35,015 nt of DNA from assembly GCA_035536775.1 (NCBI GenBank), contig DATLNM010000043.1, positions 1-35,015 on the forward strand, written 5' to 3'. The notes beneath the pieces were generated by a model. The model ran no database searches. It was not told where the DNA came from and was given only the letters and a program-made list of their open reading frames with translations. A program made the translations under genes and the position numbers. Origin of the DNA: DATLNM01 sp035536775. GTDB taxonomy: Bacteria; Actinomycetota; CADDZG01; WHSQ01. Below, piece by piece: positions 23,162-31,935 of the stretch (position 1 is its first letter; every line of letters begins with the position of its first letter).

Positions 23162-24273
23162 GCTTCGGGTCGTGGGCGCGTGATCGCCTCGCTGCCATCG
23201 ACGAGGCGGGGCAACGGCGGACGATCGTGGATCTCGACACCTGGGGACCCGTCGGACGACTCTCAGACGGGCGCGAGGTGGTTTCGTTCGCGTCGAATGA
23301 CTACCTCGGACTGACGACACACCCTGACGTCATCCAAGGTGCGCGCGACGCCCTTACTCGCTGGGGCGCGGGGGCCGGCGCGGCTCGGTTGATAGTCGGA
23401 GCGCGGCCGGTGCATCGGGAGCTCGAGGAAGAGATCGCGCGCTGGAAAGGAACGGAAGCAGCTCTTCTGTTCCCGACCGGGTTTGCGGCCAACGTCGGCG
23501 TCTTGGGAACCTTCGGGACCGATGAGGTGACCATCCATTCGGATGCGCTCAATCACGCGTCGGTCATCGATGGGTGCCGCGCCGCGTCCGCATCGGTAGC
23601 GGTCTTTCCCCATCTCGACATCGATGCTCTCGAAGCCGACCTCGCCGCGACTCACACTCGGAGCATCGTCGTCACCGACCTCGTGTTCTCCATGGATGGG
23701 GATGCCGCGCCCCTCCCCCGCTTGAAGTCGACATGCAGAGATACCGGCGCGTTGTTGATCACCGACGAGGCCCATGCGGTGCTGCCGTTCGATGACGGCG
23801 GACCTGACGTTGAATGGCTGCGCGTGGGAACACTCTCCAAGTTCCTCGGAGCGAGCGGGGGTTTCGTCGCCGGCTCGAGAGACATGGTTGACCTCTTGAT
23901 CAATACGGCGCGTCCGTTCATCTTCACGACCGCGACCTCGCCGGCCGACGCGGGCGCCGCGCTGGCGTCGCTTCGGATCGTTCGTTCAGACGAGGGACGT
24001 CATCTGGTCGGCCGGCTACGGGCACTGGTCGATCGGATAGCCCCCGGGCACCCCTCACCGGTCATCCCGTTCGTAACCGGTTCGGAAGCGTCGGCGCTCG
24101 ACGCCGCGGCGGGATTGCTTGAGCGGGGCCTACTCGTGCCCGCGATCCGGCCGCCGTCGGTTCCCGAGGGCGCGTCCCGGCTGCGGGTCACGTTGTCGGC
24201 GCAGCACACCGACGATCAGGTCGATCGCCTCGTCGACGCCCTCGACGCGCTCGGGGTGGCCCTCGATGCCTGA
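23158..24273 (+). CDS. bioF: 8-amino-7-oxononanoate synthase
   Basis: Condenses pimeloyl-thioester and alanine to KAPA with loss of CO2. The 371-aa alpha-oxoamine synthase has FASNDYLGLTTHP, GAGAARLIVGARPVHRELEEEIARW, the PLP residues in DALNHASVIDGCR and LLITDEAHAV, and the Schiff-base Lys in GTLSKFLGASGGF. ATG 23158 overlaps the bioA stop as ATGA. Length is slightly short of the usual 380-390 aa but all core motifs are present. Confidence 0.94.
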   Translation: MSFGSWARDRLAAIDEAGQRRTIVDLDTWGPVGRLSDGREVVSFASNDYLGLTTHPDVIQGARDALTRWGAGAGAARLIVGARPVHRELEEEIARWKGTEAALLFPTGFAANVGVLGTFGTDEVTIHSDALNHASVIDGCRAASASVAVFPHLDIDALEADLAATHTRSIVVTDLVFSMDGDAAPLPRLKSTCRDTGALLITDEAHAVLPFDDGGPDVEWLRVGTLSKFLGASGGFVAGSRDMVDLLINTARPFIFTTATSPADAGAALASLRIVRSDEGRHLVGRLRALVDRIAPGHPSPVIPFVTGSEASALDAAAGLLERGLLVPAIRPPSVPEGASRLRVTLSAQHTDDQVDRLVDALDALGVALDA

Positions 24274-24976
24274 TCAATCAAACGCGGACGGCCTGGGCCG
24301 GTCGCCAGAGCAAGTCATCGTCGTGGCCGGCACCGACACCGGCATCGGCAAGACGTGGACGTCCGTTCGCCTGATCGAGGAGTTGCGGACGCGAGGTCTC
24401 ACTGTCGCGGCGCGCAAGCCGGTCGAGTCCTTCGAGGTGAGTGACGGGAGCGGCGATTCGCGTCTCCTGGCGGAGGCAACCGGCGAAGCGCGCGACGTCG
24501 TGTGTCCGCCACATCGGCGCTACCCCGTCGCCATGGCTCCGCCGATCGCCGCGATCGCGCTCGGGCTGCCGGGGTTCACGTTGGAGCACCTGCTGTATGA
24601 GATGGCGCCGGCCGATGCAGCCGTGCAGCTGGTCGAAACGGTCGGCGGCCCTCGCTCCCCGATCTCTGACGACGCCGACAGCGCAGGGCTCGCGACCGCC
24701 CTGCAACCGGACCTCGTGATCTTAGTGGCCGACTCGTCGCTGGGTGCGATCAACGCGGTGAAGCTGGCGGAGGACCCCCTGCGCGCCCACCGGCGCATCG
24801 TGCTGCTCAACCGTTTCGACCCTCAGGACGTACTTCACGTCCTGAACAAGGAATGGCTGGCGGCATCCGGCAGTGACGTCGTTACCTCGATCTCCGAGCT
24901 CGCGGACCGCGTGGAGGCCGGAAGCGGGGGCGGGTACTCTGTGGCCGCCCCAGACCCCGACCCGGAGGATGCATGA
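24266..24976 (+). CDS. bioD: Dethiobiotin synthetase
   Basis: ATP-dependent carboxylation and ring closure of DAPA to dethiobiotin. The ATG at 24266 lies 8 bases inside the end of bioF and gives 236 aa; the longer open frame upstream lies within bioF and is rejected. The P-loop is VVAGTDTGIGKTW (residues about 18-30), followed by the substrate Lys in ARKPVES. The region that in most BioD proteins reads VEGAGG is here VETVGG, and no second classic Mg-binding phrase is obvious. The protein is therefore somewhat divergent but in the right operon position. Confidence 0.9.
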   Translation: MPDQSNADGLGRSPEQVIVVAGTDTGIGKTWTSVRLIEELRTRGLTVAARKPVESFEVSDGSGDSRLLAEATGEARDVVCPPHRRYPVAMAPPIAAIALGLPGFTLEHLLYEMAPADAAVQLVETVGGPRSPISDDADSAGLATALQPDLVILVADSSLGAINAVKLAEDPLRAHRRIVLLNRFDPQDVLHVLNKEWLAASGSDVVTSISELADRVEAGSGGGYSVAAPDPDPEDA

Positions 24977-25974
24977 GCACGAGGCTCGTTCTGCAGGACA
25001 CCGCCCAGGTCGTGATCGACGGGCAACGAGACCTCGACGCCGACGAGCTTAGGGAGCTGGCTGGGCTTCCCGACGAGGCGGTACCGTCGCTCGCCGCGGC
25101 CGCGCACGAGGTGCGGCTCGCACGCTGCGGATCCGAGGTTGAGATCGAGGGGATCCTGTCGGCCAAAACGGGAGGGTGCCCGGAGGACTGTTCGTTCTGT
25201 TCGCAGTCCTCGAAGTTCGAATCACCGGTCCGTCCGACGGCGATCCTCGACCTCGATCAGATCCTCGAAGCGGCGCGCCAGACCGCAGAGATGGGAGCAT
25301 CCGAGTTCTGCATCGTCGCCGCCGTCCGGGGCCCCGACGAGCGCTTGATCGACCGGGTACTTCAGGCAACGGACCTCGTGCGAAGCGAGACCGGTCTCAA
25401 CGTCGCCGCGAGCCTCGGCGTGCTGACGCGCGACCAAGCGATGAGACTCGCCTCTGGAGGGGTCCATCGTTACAACCACAACCTCGAAACCGCGCGCTCG
25501 TTCTTCCCGGAGATAGTCACGACCCATACGTGGGAGGAGCGTTACGACACCTGCATCCTCGTCAAGGAAACGGGGATGGAGCTTTGCTGCGGCGCGCTTC
25601 TCGGGATGGGTGAATCGACCGAGCAACGCATAGAGCTGCTGATGCAGCTGAGGTCGGTCGAACCTGCCGAGGTACCCATCAACTTCCTCAACCCCCGGCC
25701 GGGGACACCACTCGGGGACCGCCCACTCGTGGAGCCGCTCGAGGCCATCCGGTGGATCGCTCTGTTCCGGCTCGCGCTTCCCGAGGTCATCCTGCGATAC
25801 GCCGGTGGCCGTGAGGTGACCTTGCGTGAGCTTCAAGCGTTCGGGCTGACCGCCGGGATCAACGCGCTCATCGTCGGCAACTACCTCACGACCCTGGGGC
25901 GCCAGCCGCAAGACGATCTGAAGATGCTCGCCGACCTGAGGATGCCCATCGGCGCCCTCTCAAAGGTCATCTAG
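24973..25974 (+). CDS. bioB: Biotin synthase
   Basis: Radical SAM enzyme that inserts sulfur into dethiobiotin. The 333-aa protein has the radical-SAM cluster motif CPEDCSFCSQSS (CxxxCxxC), then YNHNLETARSFFPEIVTTHTWEER, a classic BioB stretch with the substrate Asn residues, and the Cys of METCC-like MELCCGALLGMGES. The second (2Fe-2S/4Fe-5S) cluster ligands, including the Arg of ILRYAGGRE, are retained. ATG 24973 overlaps bioD as ATGA. It is followed without a gap by bsaP. Confidence 0.96.
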   Translation: MSTRLVLQDTAQVVIDGQRDLDADELRELAGLPDEAVPSLAAAAHEVRLARCGSEVEIEGILSAKTGGCPEDCSFCSQSSKFESPVRPTAILDLDQILEAARQTAEMGASEFCIVAAVRGPDERLIDRVLQATDLVRSETGLNVAASLGVLTRDQAMRLASGGVHRYNHNLETARSFFPEIVTTHTWEERYDTCILVKETGMELCCGALLGMGESTEQRIELLMQLRSVEPAEVPINFLNPRPGTPLGDRPLVEPLEAIRWIALFRLALPEVILRYAGGREVTLRELQAFGLTAGINALIVGNYLTTLGRQPQDDLKMLADLRMPIGALSKVI

Positions 25975-26193
25975 ATGTTCTGCGTGAAGTGCGGGAGCGA
26001 CTCGTCGGCATGCCCCGGGAACTGTCGCAGCGACCTCGATCCACCGCGTTTCTGCGAGGAGTGCGGTAAGAAGCTGTTCGTGGTGGTCACGCCAACGTCT
26101 GTCAACGCGTTCTGTAAGACGCACGGGATCCCGGCCGCCTTGTCCTTGAAGGTCATCTCTCTAGACCACGCGTCGGAGGGCTCACTAACCTAA
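25975..26193 (+). CDS. bsaP: Biotin synthase auxiliary protein BsaP-like
   Basis: ATG 25975 follows the bioB TAG directly. The 72-aa protein is Cys-rich: MFCVKCGSDSSACPGNC, then DPPRFCEECGKKLFVVVTPTS and NAFCKTHG. The DPPRFCxxCGxxLxVxVTPT...C..HG pattern is what I recall of the small protein encoded after bioB in actinobacteria (Rv1590 type), reported to be needed for biotin synthase activity and thought to supply or rebuild its auxiliary iron-sulfur cluster. The family call rests on this pattern and on the position; the mechanism is literature knowledge, not seen here. Its last codons overlap the promoter of the next gene. Confidence 0.8.
   Translation: MFCVKCGSDSSACPGNCRSDLDPPRFCEECGKKLFVVVTPTSVNAFCKTHGIPAALSLKVISLDHASEGSLT
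26186..26191 (+). promoter_or_regulatory. -10 box of the Crp-family gene (leaderless)
   Basis: TAACCT lies at the end of bsaP and is followed by 6 bases and ATG 26198. There is no ribosome binding site in between, so the regulator may be transcribed separately from the biotin operon. Confidence 0.45.
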
Positions 26194-26197
26194 GGCC

Positions 26198-26890
26198 ATG
26201 CCCCTCGACTCGACGGCGGCGTTGCTCGCTCGGTCCGAGATATTCGCCGACCTCGACGACGAGGCGCTCACATTGCTGGCGGAACGTTCGTTCGAACGCG
26301 CCTATCGGCGCGGCCAGCGGATCTTCAACCAGGGCGACCAAGCGGAGCACCTCTTCGTGGTCAAGGAAGGTCTCGTCAAGATCCTCATCGCATCGAGGCA
26401 TGGAGAAGAGATGGTGCTCGCCACGCTTCGCGCCCGCGAGTGCTTCGGCGAGCTTGCACTGATCGACGGCGGGCCCCGCTCCGCATCGGCTGAGGCCATC
26501 GGGCCCGTTCGTCTCGTGGTGTTGGCCCGCAGCTCGTGGCTGGAGCTCCTCCACGAACGCCCCTCGATCACCGAAACACTGCTCATCTCTATGGGCCGGA
26601 TGGTTCGCCGCTTGACCGAGCAGGCGTCGGACCTTGTCTTGCTGGACGTTCAGAGTCGAGTAGCAAAGCTCCTCATGATGCTTGCCGATGAGCGCGGGCA
26701 ATCGCGCGACGACGGGCTGTGGCTCGATCTGCAACTCACGCAGAGCGACCTCGCAAGCATGGTCGGGGGGTCGCGCCAGACGGTCAACCAAGCGTTGCGA
26801 GCATTCGAGCGTCGCGGCTATCTCGAGATGCACGGCAAGCAGATCGTGATCCGACAACCCGATGAGCTTCGCCGACGAGCGTCCCTTTAG
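26198..26890 (+). CDS. Crp/Fnr-family transcriptional regulator
   Basis: 230 aa. The cyclic-nucleotide-binding domain (about 12-125) has IFNQGDQAEHLFVVKEGLVKIL and the phosphate-binding cassette FGELALIDGGPRSASAEA, with the Glu and Arg-Ser that contact cAMP in CRP. The dimer helix and the winged helix-turn-helix follow: LTQSDLASMVGGSRQTVNQALRAFERRGYLE. No Cys cluster of the Fnr type is present. The intact PRSAS pocket suggests real cyclic nucleotide binding. It lies just before a class III cyclase gene, so the two may form a circuit. Confidence 0.93.
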   Translation: MPLDSTAALLARSEIFADLDDEALTLLAERSFERAYRRGQRIFNQGDQAEHLFVVKEGLVKILIASRHGEEMVLATLRARECFGELALIDGGPRSASAEAIGPVRLVVLARSSWLELLHERPSITETLLISMGRMVRRLTEQASDLVLLDVQSRVAKLLMMLADERGQSRDDGLWLDLQLTQSDLASMVGGSRQTVNQALRAFERRGYLEMHGKQIVIRQPDELRRRASL

Positions 26891-26943
26891 ACTCAGGCAC
26901 GATTTCCCAGGTCAGCGTTCTAGGAAGGGATCACGCCGCTCCA

Positions 26944-29900
26944 ATGGCGATCTGCACGAACTGCGGCGAGGAAAACCCGGACAAAGCGAAATTCTGTCTG
27001 GAGTGCGGCACCCCGGTAGTCGTAGAGGCCGCCGAGGCTCCGCGCGAGGTCCGGAAGATGGTGACGATCGTCTTCACCGACCTCGTTGGCTCCACGGCGA
27101 TGGGCGAACGCCTCGATCCCGAGTCCCTTCGTCGCGTCATGCTCACCTACTTCGACGAGATGAAGGCCGTCGTCGAACGACACGGCGGGATCGTCGAGAA
27201 ATTCATCGGCGACGCGGTCATGGCGGTCTTTGGGATCCCGGTCGCCAACGAGGACGACGCTCTGCGCGGCGTGCGTGCGGCCCTCGAGATGCGCAGCGCC
27301 CTGGGTCCCCTCAACGAGCACCTCGAGAAGAACTGGGGCGTCACCATCAACGTGAGAACTGGCGTGAACACCGGCGAGGTCCTAGCCGGCGACACGTGGG
27401 ACGTCGAGACCGGGATCCTCGGAGACGCGATCAACACCGCTGCCCGTTTCGAGCAAGCGTCCGGTGCGGGCGAGATCCTGATGGGCGCGAGCACCTACAG
27501 CCTCGTGCGCACGGTCATCGACGTCGAGACCGTCGAACCTCTGACTTTGAAGGGCAAGGCCGAACCCGTCCCGGTTTACCGCGTCGTCGGTCTGAAGTCG
27601 ATCACCGCAGGACCCGAGCGGTCTCTCGATTCCCCCATGGTGGGCCGCGACACCGAGCTGACTTTGCTAAGGAACGCATTCGAGCGGACGGTGACAGACA
27701 AGGCTTGTCACATGTTCACCATCCTCGGCCCTGCCGGCGTCGGCAAATCGCGCCTCGCATCCGAGCTTCTGCGCGCGGCAGGTGAGGCGACGACCGCGGT
27801 GCGCGGACGGTGTCTGCCCTACGGGGAAGGCATCACGTTCTGGCCGCTGGTCGAGATCGTCAAGGACAAGGCCGGCATCCTCGACGGAGATTCGTCGGAG
27901 CAGGCGCGCGGCAAGCTGCTCGCGTTGATGGGGGTCGCCGGCGCGGCAGATGATGCCGAGCTGGTCGGCAACATCGTCGCTCAGGTGGTCGGCCTGTTGG
28001 ACCCCACAGCTACGCGCGAAGAGATCTTCTGGGCGGTCCGCAAGTTCTTCGAGGCCCTCGCGCACGGCGGCCCCTTGATCGTCATCTTCGATGACATCCA
28101 CTGGGCAGAGACCTTGTTTCTGGATCTCATCGAGTACATCGCCAACTCGTCCAAGGACGCTCCGATCCTGCTGCTCTGCATGGCGCGTCAGGACCTGCTC
28201 GAGGTAAGGCCGGCGTGGGGCGGCGGGAAGGCCAATGCGAGCTCAATCCTGCTCGAAGCCCTCAACGAGGAAGCAACCGTGGCGCTGCTCGAGAACCTTC
28301 TCGGTCAAGCCCAGCTCTCCCCGGCCGTACATTCGCGCATCCTCGAGGCTAGTGGCGGCAACCCATTCTTCGTCGAGGAGATGGTGTCGATGCTCATCGA
28401 CCAAGGCCTCCTGCGCAAAGAGAGCGGTCACTGGATCCCCACCACGAGCCTTTCGTCCATCACGGTTCCTCCGACGATCCAGGCCTTGCTCGCCGCGCGT
28501 CTCGACCGGCTCATCAAGGAAGAACGTCAGGTCGTCGAGCGCGCATCGATAGTCGGCAAGGTCTTCACGACTCCGGGGGTCACCGGCCTGTCGCCCGAGC
28601 CGTTCCGTCCACACGTGCGCACCCACCTGGGAAGCCTCGAGCGCAAGGAGTTCGTCGTGCAGGACACCGGCGTGCAGGCGGGGGGGCTGGCGAGCTCGGA
28701 TGAGACCTTCAAGTTCCGGCACATCCTCATCAGAGACGCGGCGTACAACTCCTTGCCCAAAGAGGCGCGCGCCGAGCTCCATGAGAAGTTCGCCGACTGG
28801 CTGACGGAATTCCTCGGCGATCGTGCCACCGAGCAGGAGGAGATCCTCGGCTACCACCTGGAGCAGGCCTACAACCACCGCGCGGAGCTGGGGCTGATCC
28901 AAGCGCAGCACAAGGAGCTCGGATACCGCGCCGCCGAACGCCTCGCGTCCGCAGGTCGCAAAGCAACGAGGCGTGGCGACGAGCACGCCGCTGTGAACCT
29001 GCTGTCACGTGCCGTCGCTCTGTTCGGCGACGGCCACCAAAGGCGGCTCGAGCTCCTCCCCGAGCTTGGGATCGCGCTGATGGACAGCGGAGATTTCGAG
29101 ACCGCCGAGCAGATATTCGCGGAAGCGATCGAAGGCGCGAAGGCAAGCGCCAACGAGGGCGTGGAGGCTCACGCACGGATCCAGAGGTGGCTGCTTCTCC
29201 AACAGACGGATCTCGAGGCGAGCTCAGATGAAGCGATCGAAGAAGCGCGCCGGGCGATCGATGTCTTCAACCGGCTCGGCGACGAGATCGGGCTCTCGAC
29301 GGCATGGCACCTCGAGGCGTACTCGCATACGACCATGGGGCGCTCTCTCGAGGCCGAACAGGCTCTCGAGCGTTCGATCGAGCACGCGCAGAAGGCAGGT
29401 AACCATCTCGCCGAGGCTGCTAGCCGTCGTTCCTTGATCGTGACGATGCTGTTCGGTCCCACCGCCGTCGGTGATCTCATCCAACGTTGCGAAGACAACC
29501 TCGCGTGGGCACGTTCCTCGGGTGACCTGATCACCGAAGCGCGCGCCCTCGGTGCCCTCGGCCAAGCGCGCGCTATGCAGGGCGATTTCGCCGAGGCGCG
29601 CGAGCTCATCCTCAAGGAGAAGCGCATCCTCGAGGAACTCGGCTCCAAGCTGCGCGTGGCGTGGACCGCCTTCGAAGCATCCGCGGTGGAACTGCTGTCT
29701 GGAGACCCCGAACGCGCCGAGAAGGAGCTGCTCGCCGCCTATGACTTCTTGGAACAGATCGGCGAGAAGGCGACCCTATCGACCTTCGCTGCGATCCTCG
29801 CCGAGGCAAAGTTGCTGCAGGACGACCAGGACGAAGCCGATCGGTTGACGCTCGTAAGTCAGGAAACGGCTACCGAGGACGACTTCCTCTCTCAGATGGC

Positions 29901-30192
29901 ATGGCGCAGCACCCGCGCTAAGGTCCTCGCCAAGAGAGGCGAGTTCGACGATGCGGAGAGGCTCGCCAAGCAGGCGATCGAGATCGCCGCACGTACCGAC
30001 TTCGTCGACTCACATGCCAACGTGATGATGGACCTCGCGGCCGTCCTCGAGGCCATGGGCCGGTTGGAGGACGCTGGGTCGGCGGCCGGCGAGGCCCTGG
30101 AGCTGTTCAGCCGTAAGGGCAACGTGGTCGGGGTCGATCGAGCCGCGGCCTTGATCGCTCGTCTGGACGCAGCGACGGCCGCCCTCAGCTAG
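26944..30192 (+). CDS. Zinc-ribbon / class III nucleotidyl cyclase / AAA ATPase / TPR protein
   Basis: 1082 aa. Residues 4-25 form a CxxC...CxxC zinc ribbon (ICTNCGEENPDKAKFCLECG). The class III cyclase domain (about 36-215) has the metal Asp residues in VFTDLVGSTA and GDAVMAVFG, the base-selecting Lys in VEKFIGD, and the transition-state Asn and Arg in GDAINTAARFEQ, so it looks catalytically complete and is likely an adenylate cyclase. An AAA/STAND-type ATPase follows, beginning VGRDTELTLLRNAFE, with Walker A LGPAGVGKS and Walker B LIVIFDDIHWAE. From about residue 600 the protein is a long array of TPR-like helical repeats (AEQALERSIEHAQKAG, DFAEARELILKEKR). This layout is common in actinobacteria and mycobacteria; the ATPase/TPR part is thought to sense partners and gate the cyclase. 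Confidence 0.92.
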   Translation: MAICTNCGEENPDKAKFCLECGTPVVVEAAEAPREVRKMVTIVFTDLVGSTAMGERLDPESLRRVMLTYFDEMKAVVERHGGIVEKFIGDAVMAVFGIPVANEDDALRGVRAALEMRSALGPLNEHLEKNWGVTINVRTGVNTGEVLAGDTWDVETGILGDAINTAARFEQASGAGEILMGASTYSLVRTVIDVETVEPLTLKGKAEPVPVYRVVGLKSITAGPERSLDSPMVGRDTELTLLRNAFERTVTDKACHMFTILGPAGVGKSRLASELLRAAGEATTAVRGRCLPYGEGITFWPLVEIVKDKAGILDGDSSEQARGKLLALMGVAGAADDAELVGNIVAQVVGLLDPTATREEIFWAVRKFFEALAHGGPLIVIFDDIHWAETLFLDLIEYIANSSKDAPILLLCMARQDLLEVRPAWGGGKANASSILLEALNEEATVALLENLLGQAQLSPAVHSRILEASGGNPFFVEEMVSMLIDQGLLRKESGHWIPTTSLSSITVPPTIQALLAARLDRLIKEERQVVERASIVGKVFTTPGVTGLSPEPFRPHVRTHLGSLERKEFVVQDTGVQAGGLASSDETFKFRHILIRDAAYNSLPKEARAELHEKFADWLTEFLGDRATEQEEILGYHLEQAYNHRAELGLIQAQHKELGYRAAERLASAGRKATRRGDEHAAVNLLSRAVALFGDGHQRRLELLPELGIALMDSGDFETAEQIFAEAIEGAKASANEGVEAHARIQRWLLLQQTDLEASSDEAIEEARRAIDVFNRLGDEIGLSTAWHLEAYSHTTMGRSLEAEQALERSIEHAQKAGNHLAEAASRRSLIVTMLFGPTAVGDLIQRCEDNLAWARSSGDLITEARALGALGQARAMQGDFAEARELILKEKRILEELGSKLRVAWTAFEASAVELLSGDPERAEKELLAAYDFLEQIGEKATLSTFAAILAEAKLLQDDQDEADRLTLVSQETATEDDFLSQMAWRSTRAKVLAKRGEFDDAERLAKQAIEIAARTDFVDSHANVMMDLAAVLEAMGRLEDAGSAAGEALELFSRKGNVVGVDRAAALIARLDAATAALS

Positions 30193-30331
30193 GCAAGCTG
30201 CTGCTGGCCACCAGGTCCTCCACGCTTCCCTCGCACGAAATTTTCTGATGTGAGCTAAGGAAATGCCCCCTCACGCCGATAGATAGGGAGCCACAGGGCG
30301 GTGGCGCGACTCGAGGGGAGAAGCAGGGGCG
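30193..30331 (+). other. Intergenic region before the receiver gene
   Basis: No reading frame is supported. An AT-richer patch (GAAATTTTCTGATG, about 30238-30251) stands out and may be a promoter. GAGGGGAG and AGGGG before 30332 can serve as ribosome binding site. No terminator hairpin with a T-run was seen after the cyclase gene. Confidence 0.35.
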
Positions 30332-30724
30332 TTGTCTACAACCAGATCGGGCGACGCGATCAGGATCCTGATCGCAGACGACACCCCTGACATCCGCCTG
30401 TTGCTCAAGATGAGCCTCAGCCGGGTCGAAGGGTTCGAAGTCGTGGGCGAAGCCGTCGATGGCCAAGAGGCGATCGATCTCGTGCGGTCCCATCATCCCG
30501 ATGCCGTGATCCTCGATCTCGCGATGCCGAGGGTCGACGGGCTGCAAGCCATCTCGACCATCCGCGCGAGCTCCCCGGGCACCAAGATCATCGTCTTCTC
30601 AGGCTTCGAGGCAACGCGCATGATGAGCAAGGCACTCGAGCTCGGAGCGCATGGATACATCGAGAAGAGCACGTCCCTAAGCGATCTGAAAGATCAGATC
30701 AGGACCATCTGCCGGGCAGCTTGA
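30332..30724 (+). CDS. Single-domain (CheY-like) response regulator
   Basis: TTG 30332 gives 130 aa, with AGGGG just before it. The protein is only a receiver domain: acidic pair in ILIADDTPDIR, phosphoacceptor in AVILDLAMPRVDG (near residue 61), Ser in IVFSGFEA and Lys in GYIEKSTS. There is no output domain, so it must act by protein contact. It lies 139 bases after the cyclase gene and may belong to the same signalling group. It converges on the hydrolase gene with a 3-base gap. Confidence 0.9.
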   Translation: MSTTRSGDAIRILIADDTPDIRLLLKMSLSRVEGFEVVGEAVDGQEAIDLVRSHHPDAVILDLAMPRVDGLQAISTIRASSPGTKIIVFSGFEATRMMSKALELGAHGYIEKSTSLSDLKDQIRTICRAA

Positions 30725-30727
30725 TCC

Positions 30728-31831
30728 TTACGGAGGTGGGACGACTCCGGAATCACCGTTGGCGAGGAACTCACGGTACGGACCTGGCGTCGCGCCATCG
30801 TCGGCCAGCGCCCACAAACGCTCGAACCCGAGCTGGATGACGATATGCGTCTCGCTCTTCTCGGACCCATGGCCCGCGAAGGGTGAGACGTGATCGGGAT
30901 CGACCTGGTCGGTCACGTAGCCGGTGAGCGTCGTCTCCTTCTCGGAGTCGCTGTCGCGCAACGTCACGGTGAACAGATCGAGCGGAACGCCGCGCATCGC
31001 GAGCAATGCCGCGAGCTCCCGCGATTGGTTGTATGGAACAAGGCCATCGTTGAGCCCATGGACGATGACGACGCCGCTTAGCCCGGCGGCTGCGATGTCG
31101 TCGGTCCTCGCTACGACAGTGCGCTCCAAGAAGGCATCGGGTGCGGATTCGAAGCTGCCACCGGTCTCTGCCTCTATGTCCTCCTGCGCTTTGACCGCGG
31201 TCTCCGAGATGCCTCCTGCAAGACGGGACTCGGTGTAGGTCTCGATCAGGTTGACGGACCCTTCGATGTCGAACCAGTAATCGAACAATGGGTCGTCGGC
31301 GGGCGATGCTTTCATCAATCCGTTCTCGCCTGCCAAGGCGACGGCAAGACCCGACATGTTGCCGCCCATCGACACGCCGTAGATCGTGATCGTCTCGATG
31401 GTCGGACAAGATCGCTCATACATCTGCGCTGCGGCAATCAGGTCCTCCGCGCCGTTCATTGCGTTCCATCCCCGCGAGCTGGGGAGGGAATCCTCGTCGT
31501 CATCGTCGGGGATGATCTCGAGACCCCGATAGTTCATGCCGACTGCTACCAACCCGTGCCGTGCGGCTTCTTTCATGTGCTCGAGCCAAGACAGAGTGGT
31601 GTGGCCGTATCCGTGGGCGTAGACGACAAGGCCCTTGGGAGGCGTCGAAGGCACGGCTGTGTGTCCCGTTGCTGTCTCGCCCTCGACGGTTACGGTGAAC
31701 CCTCGCGCGGAATCGGTCTTATCGCTGCATGCGAAACGAGCGGTCTTCGCCGCTGCAGGCACCGCTGCCACCATCACGAGTAGCAGCGCGGCCAAACCCA
31801 TCGCGGTCGAACCGTTCGTGATCTTTCGCAT
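30728..31831 (-). CDS. Secreted alpha/beta hydrolase
   Basis: ATG 31831 is chosen over ATG 31840 because AAAGGG lies 9 nt before it but directly abuts the other. The 367-aa product has a signal peptide (MRKITNGSTAMGLAALLLVMVAAVPAAA, cleavage near residue 28). The hydrolase core has GLVVYAHGYGHTT (oxyanion region HG), the nucleophile elbow IYGVSMGGNMSG (GxSxG), an Asp in IVHGLNDGLVPYNQS and a late His in KSETHIVIQ, a plausible Ser-Asp-His triad. It is an esterase, lipase or peptidase of the prolyl-oligopeptidase-like type; the substrate is not predictable. It stands alone. Confidence 0.82.
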   Translation of the reverse strand: MRKITNGSTAMGLAALLLVMVAAVPAAAKTARFACSDKTDSARGFTVTVEGETATGHTAVPSTPPKGLVVYAHGYGHTTLSWLEHMKEAARHGLVAVGMNYRGLEIIPDDDDEDSLPSSRGWNAMNGAEDLIAAAQMYERSCPTIETITIYGVSMGGNMSGLAVALAGENGLMKASPADDPLFDYWFDIEGSVNLIETYTESRLAGGISETAVKAQEDIEAETGGSFESAPDAFLERTVVARTDDIAAAGLSGVVIVHGLNDGLVPYNQSRELAALLAMRGVPLDLFTVTLRDSDSEKETTLTGYVTDQVDPDHVSPFAGHGSEKSETHIVIQLGFERLWALADDGATPGPYREFLANGDSGVVPPP

Positions 31832-31921
31832 AGAGCGCATCCCTTTCTGGTGGAGGGCTTAGGACCGCCGCGGCCTGGGACTTAGTTCGGCAAGCCACGG
31901 CCATCCTCCTGCGAAGGCGGC

Positions 31922-31927
31922 TAGAGT
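31922..31927 (+). promoter_or_regulatory. -10 box of the APH-family kinase gene (near-leaderless)
   Basis: TAGAGT is followed by 8 bases and GTG 31936; there is no ribosome binding site between them. The transcript would start within about two bases of the start codon. Confidence 0.4.
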
Positions 31928-31935
31928 CCCACGTC

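Noticed and set aside
24119..24265. Longer bioD frame starting within bioF
   Set aside because: The extra residues are a shadow of the bioF C-terminus; the ATG at 24266 gives standard BioD length and P-loop position.
26862..27785. 307-codon plus-strand frame beside the cyclase gene
   Set aside because: Arg/Gly-rich shadow in another frame of the cyclase gene, with no domain features.
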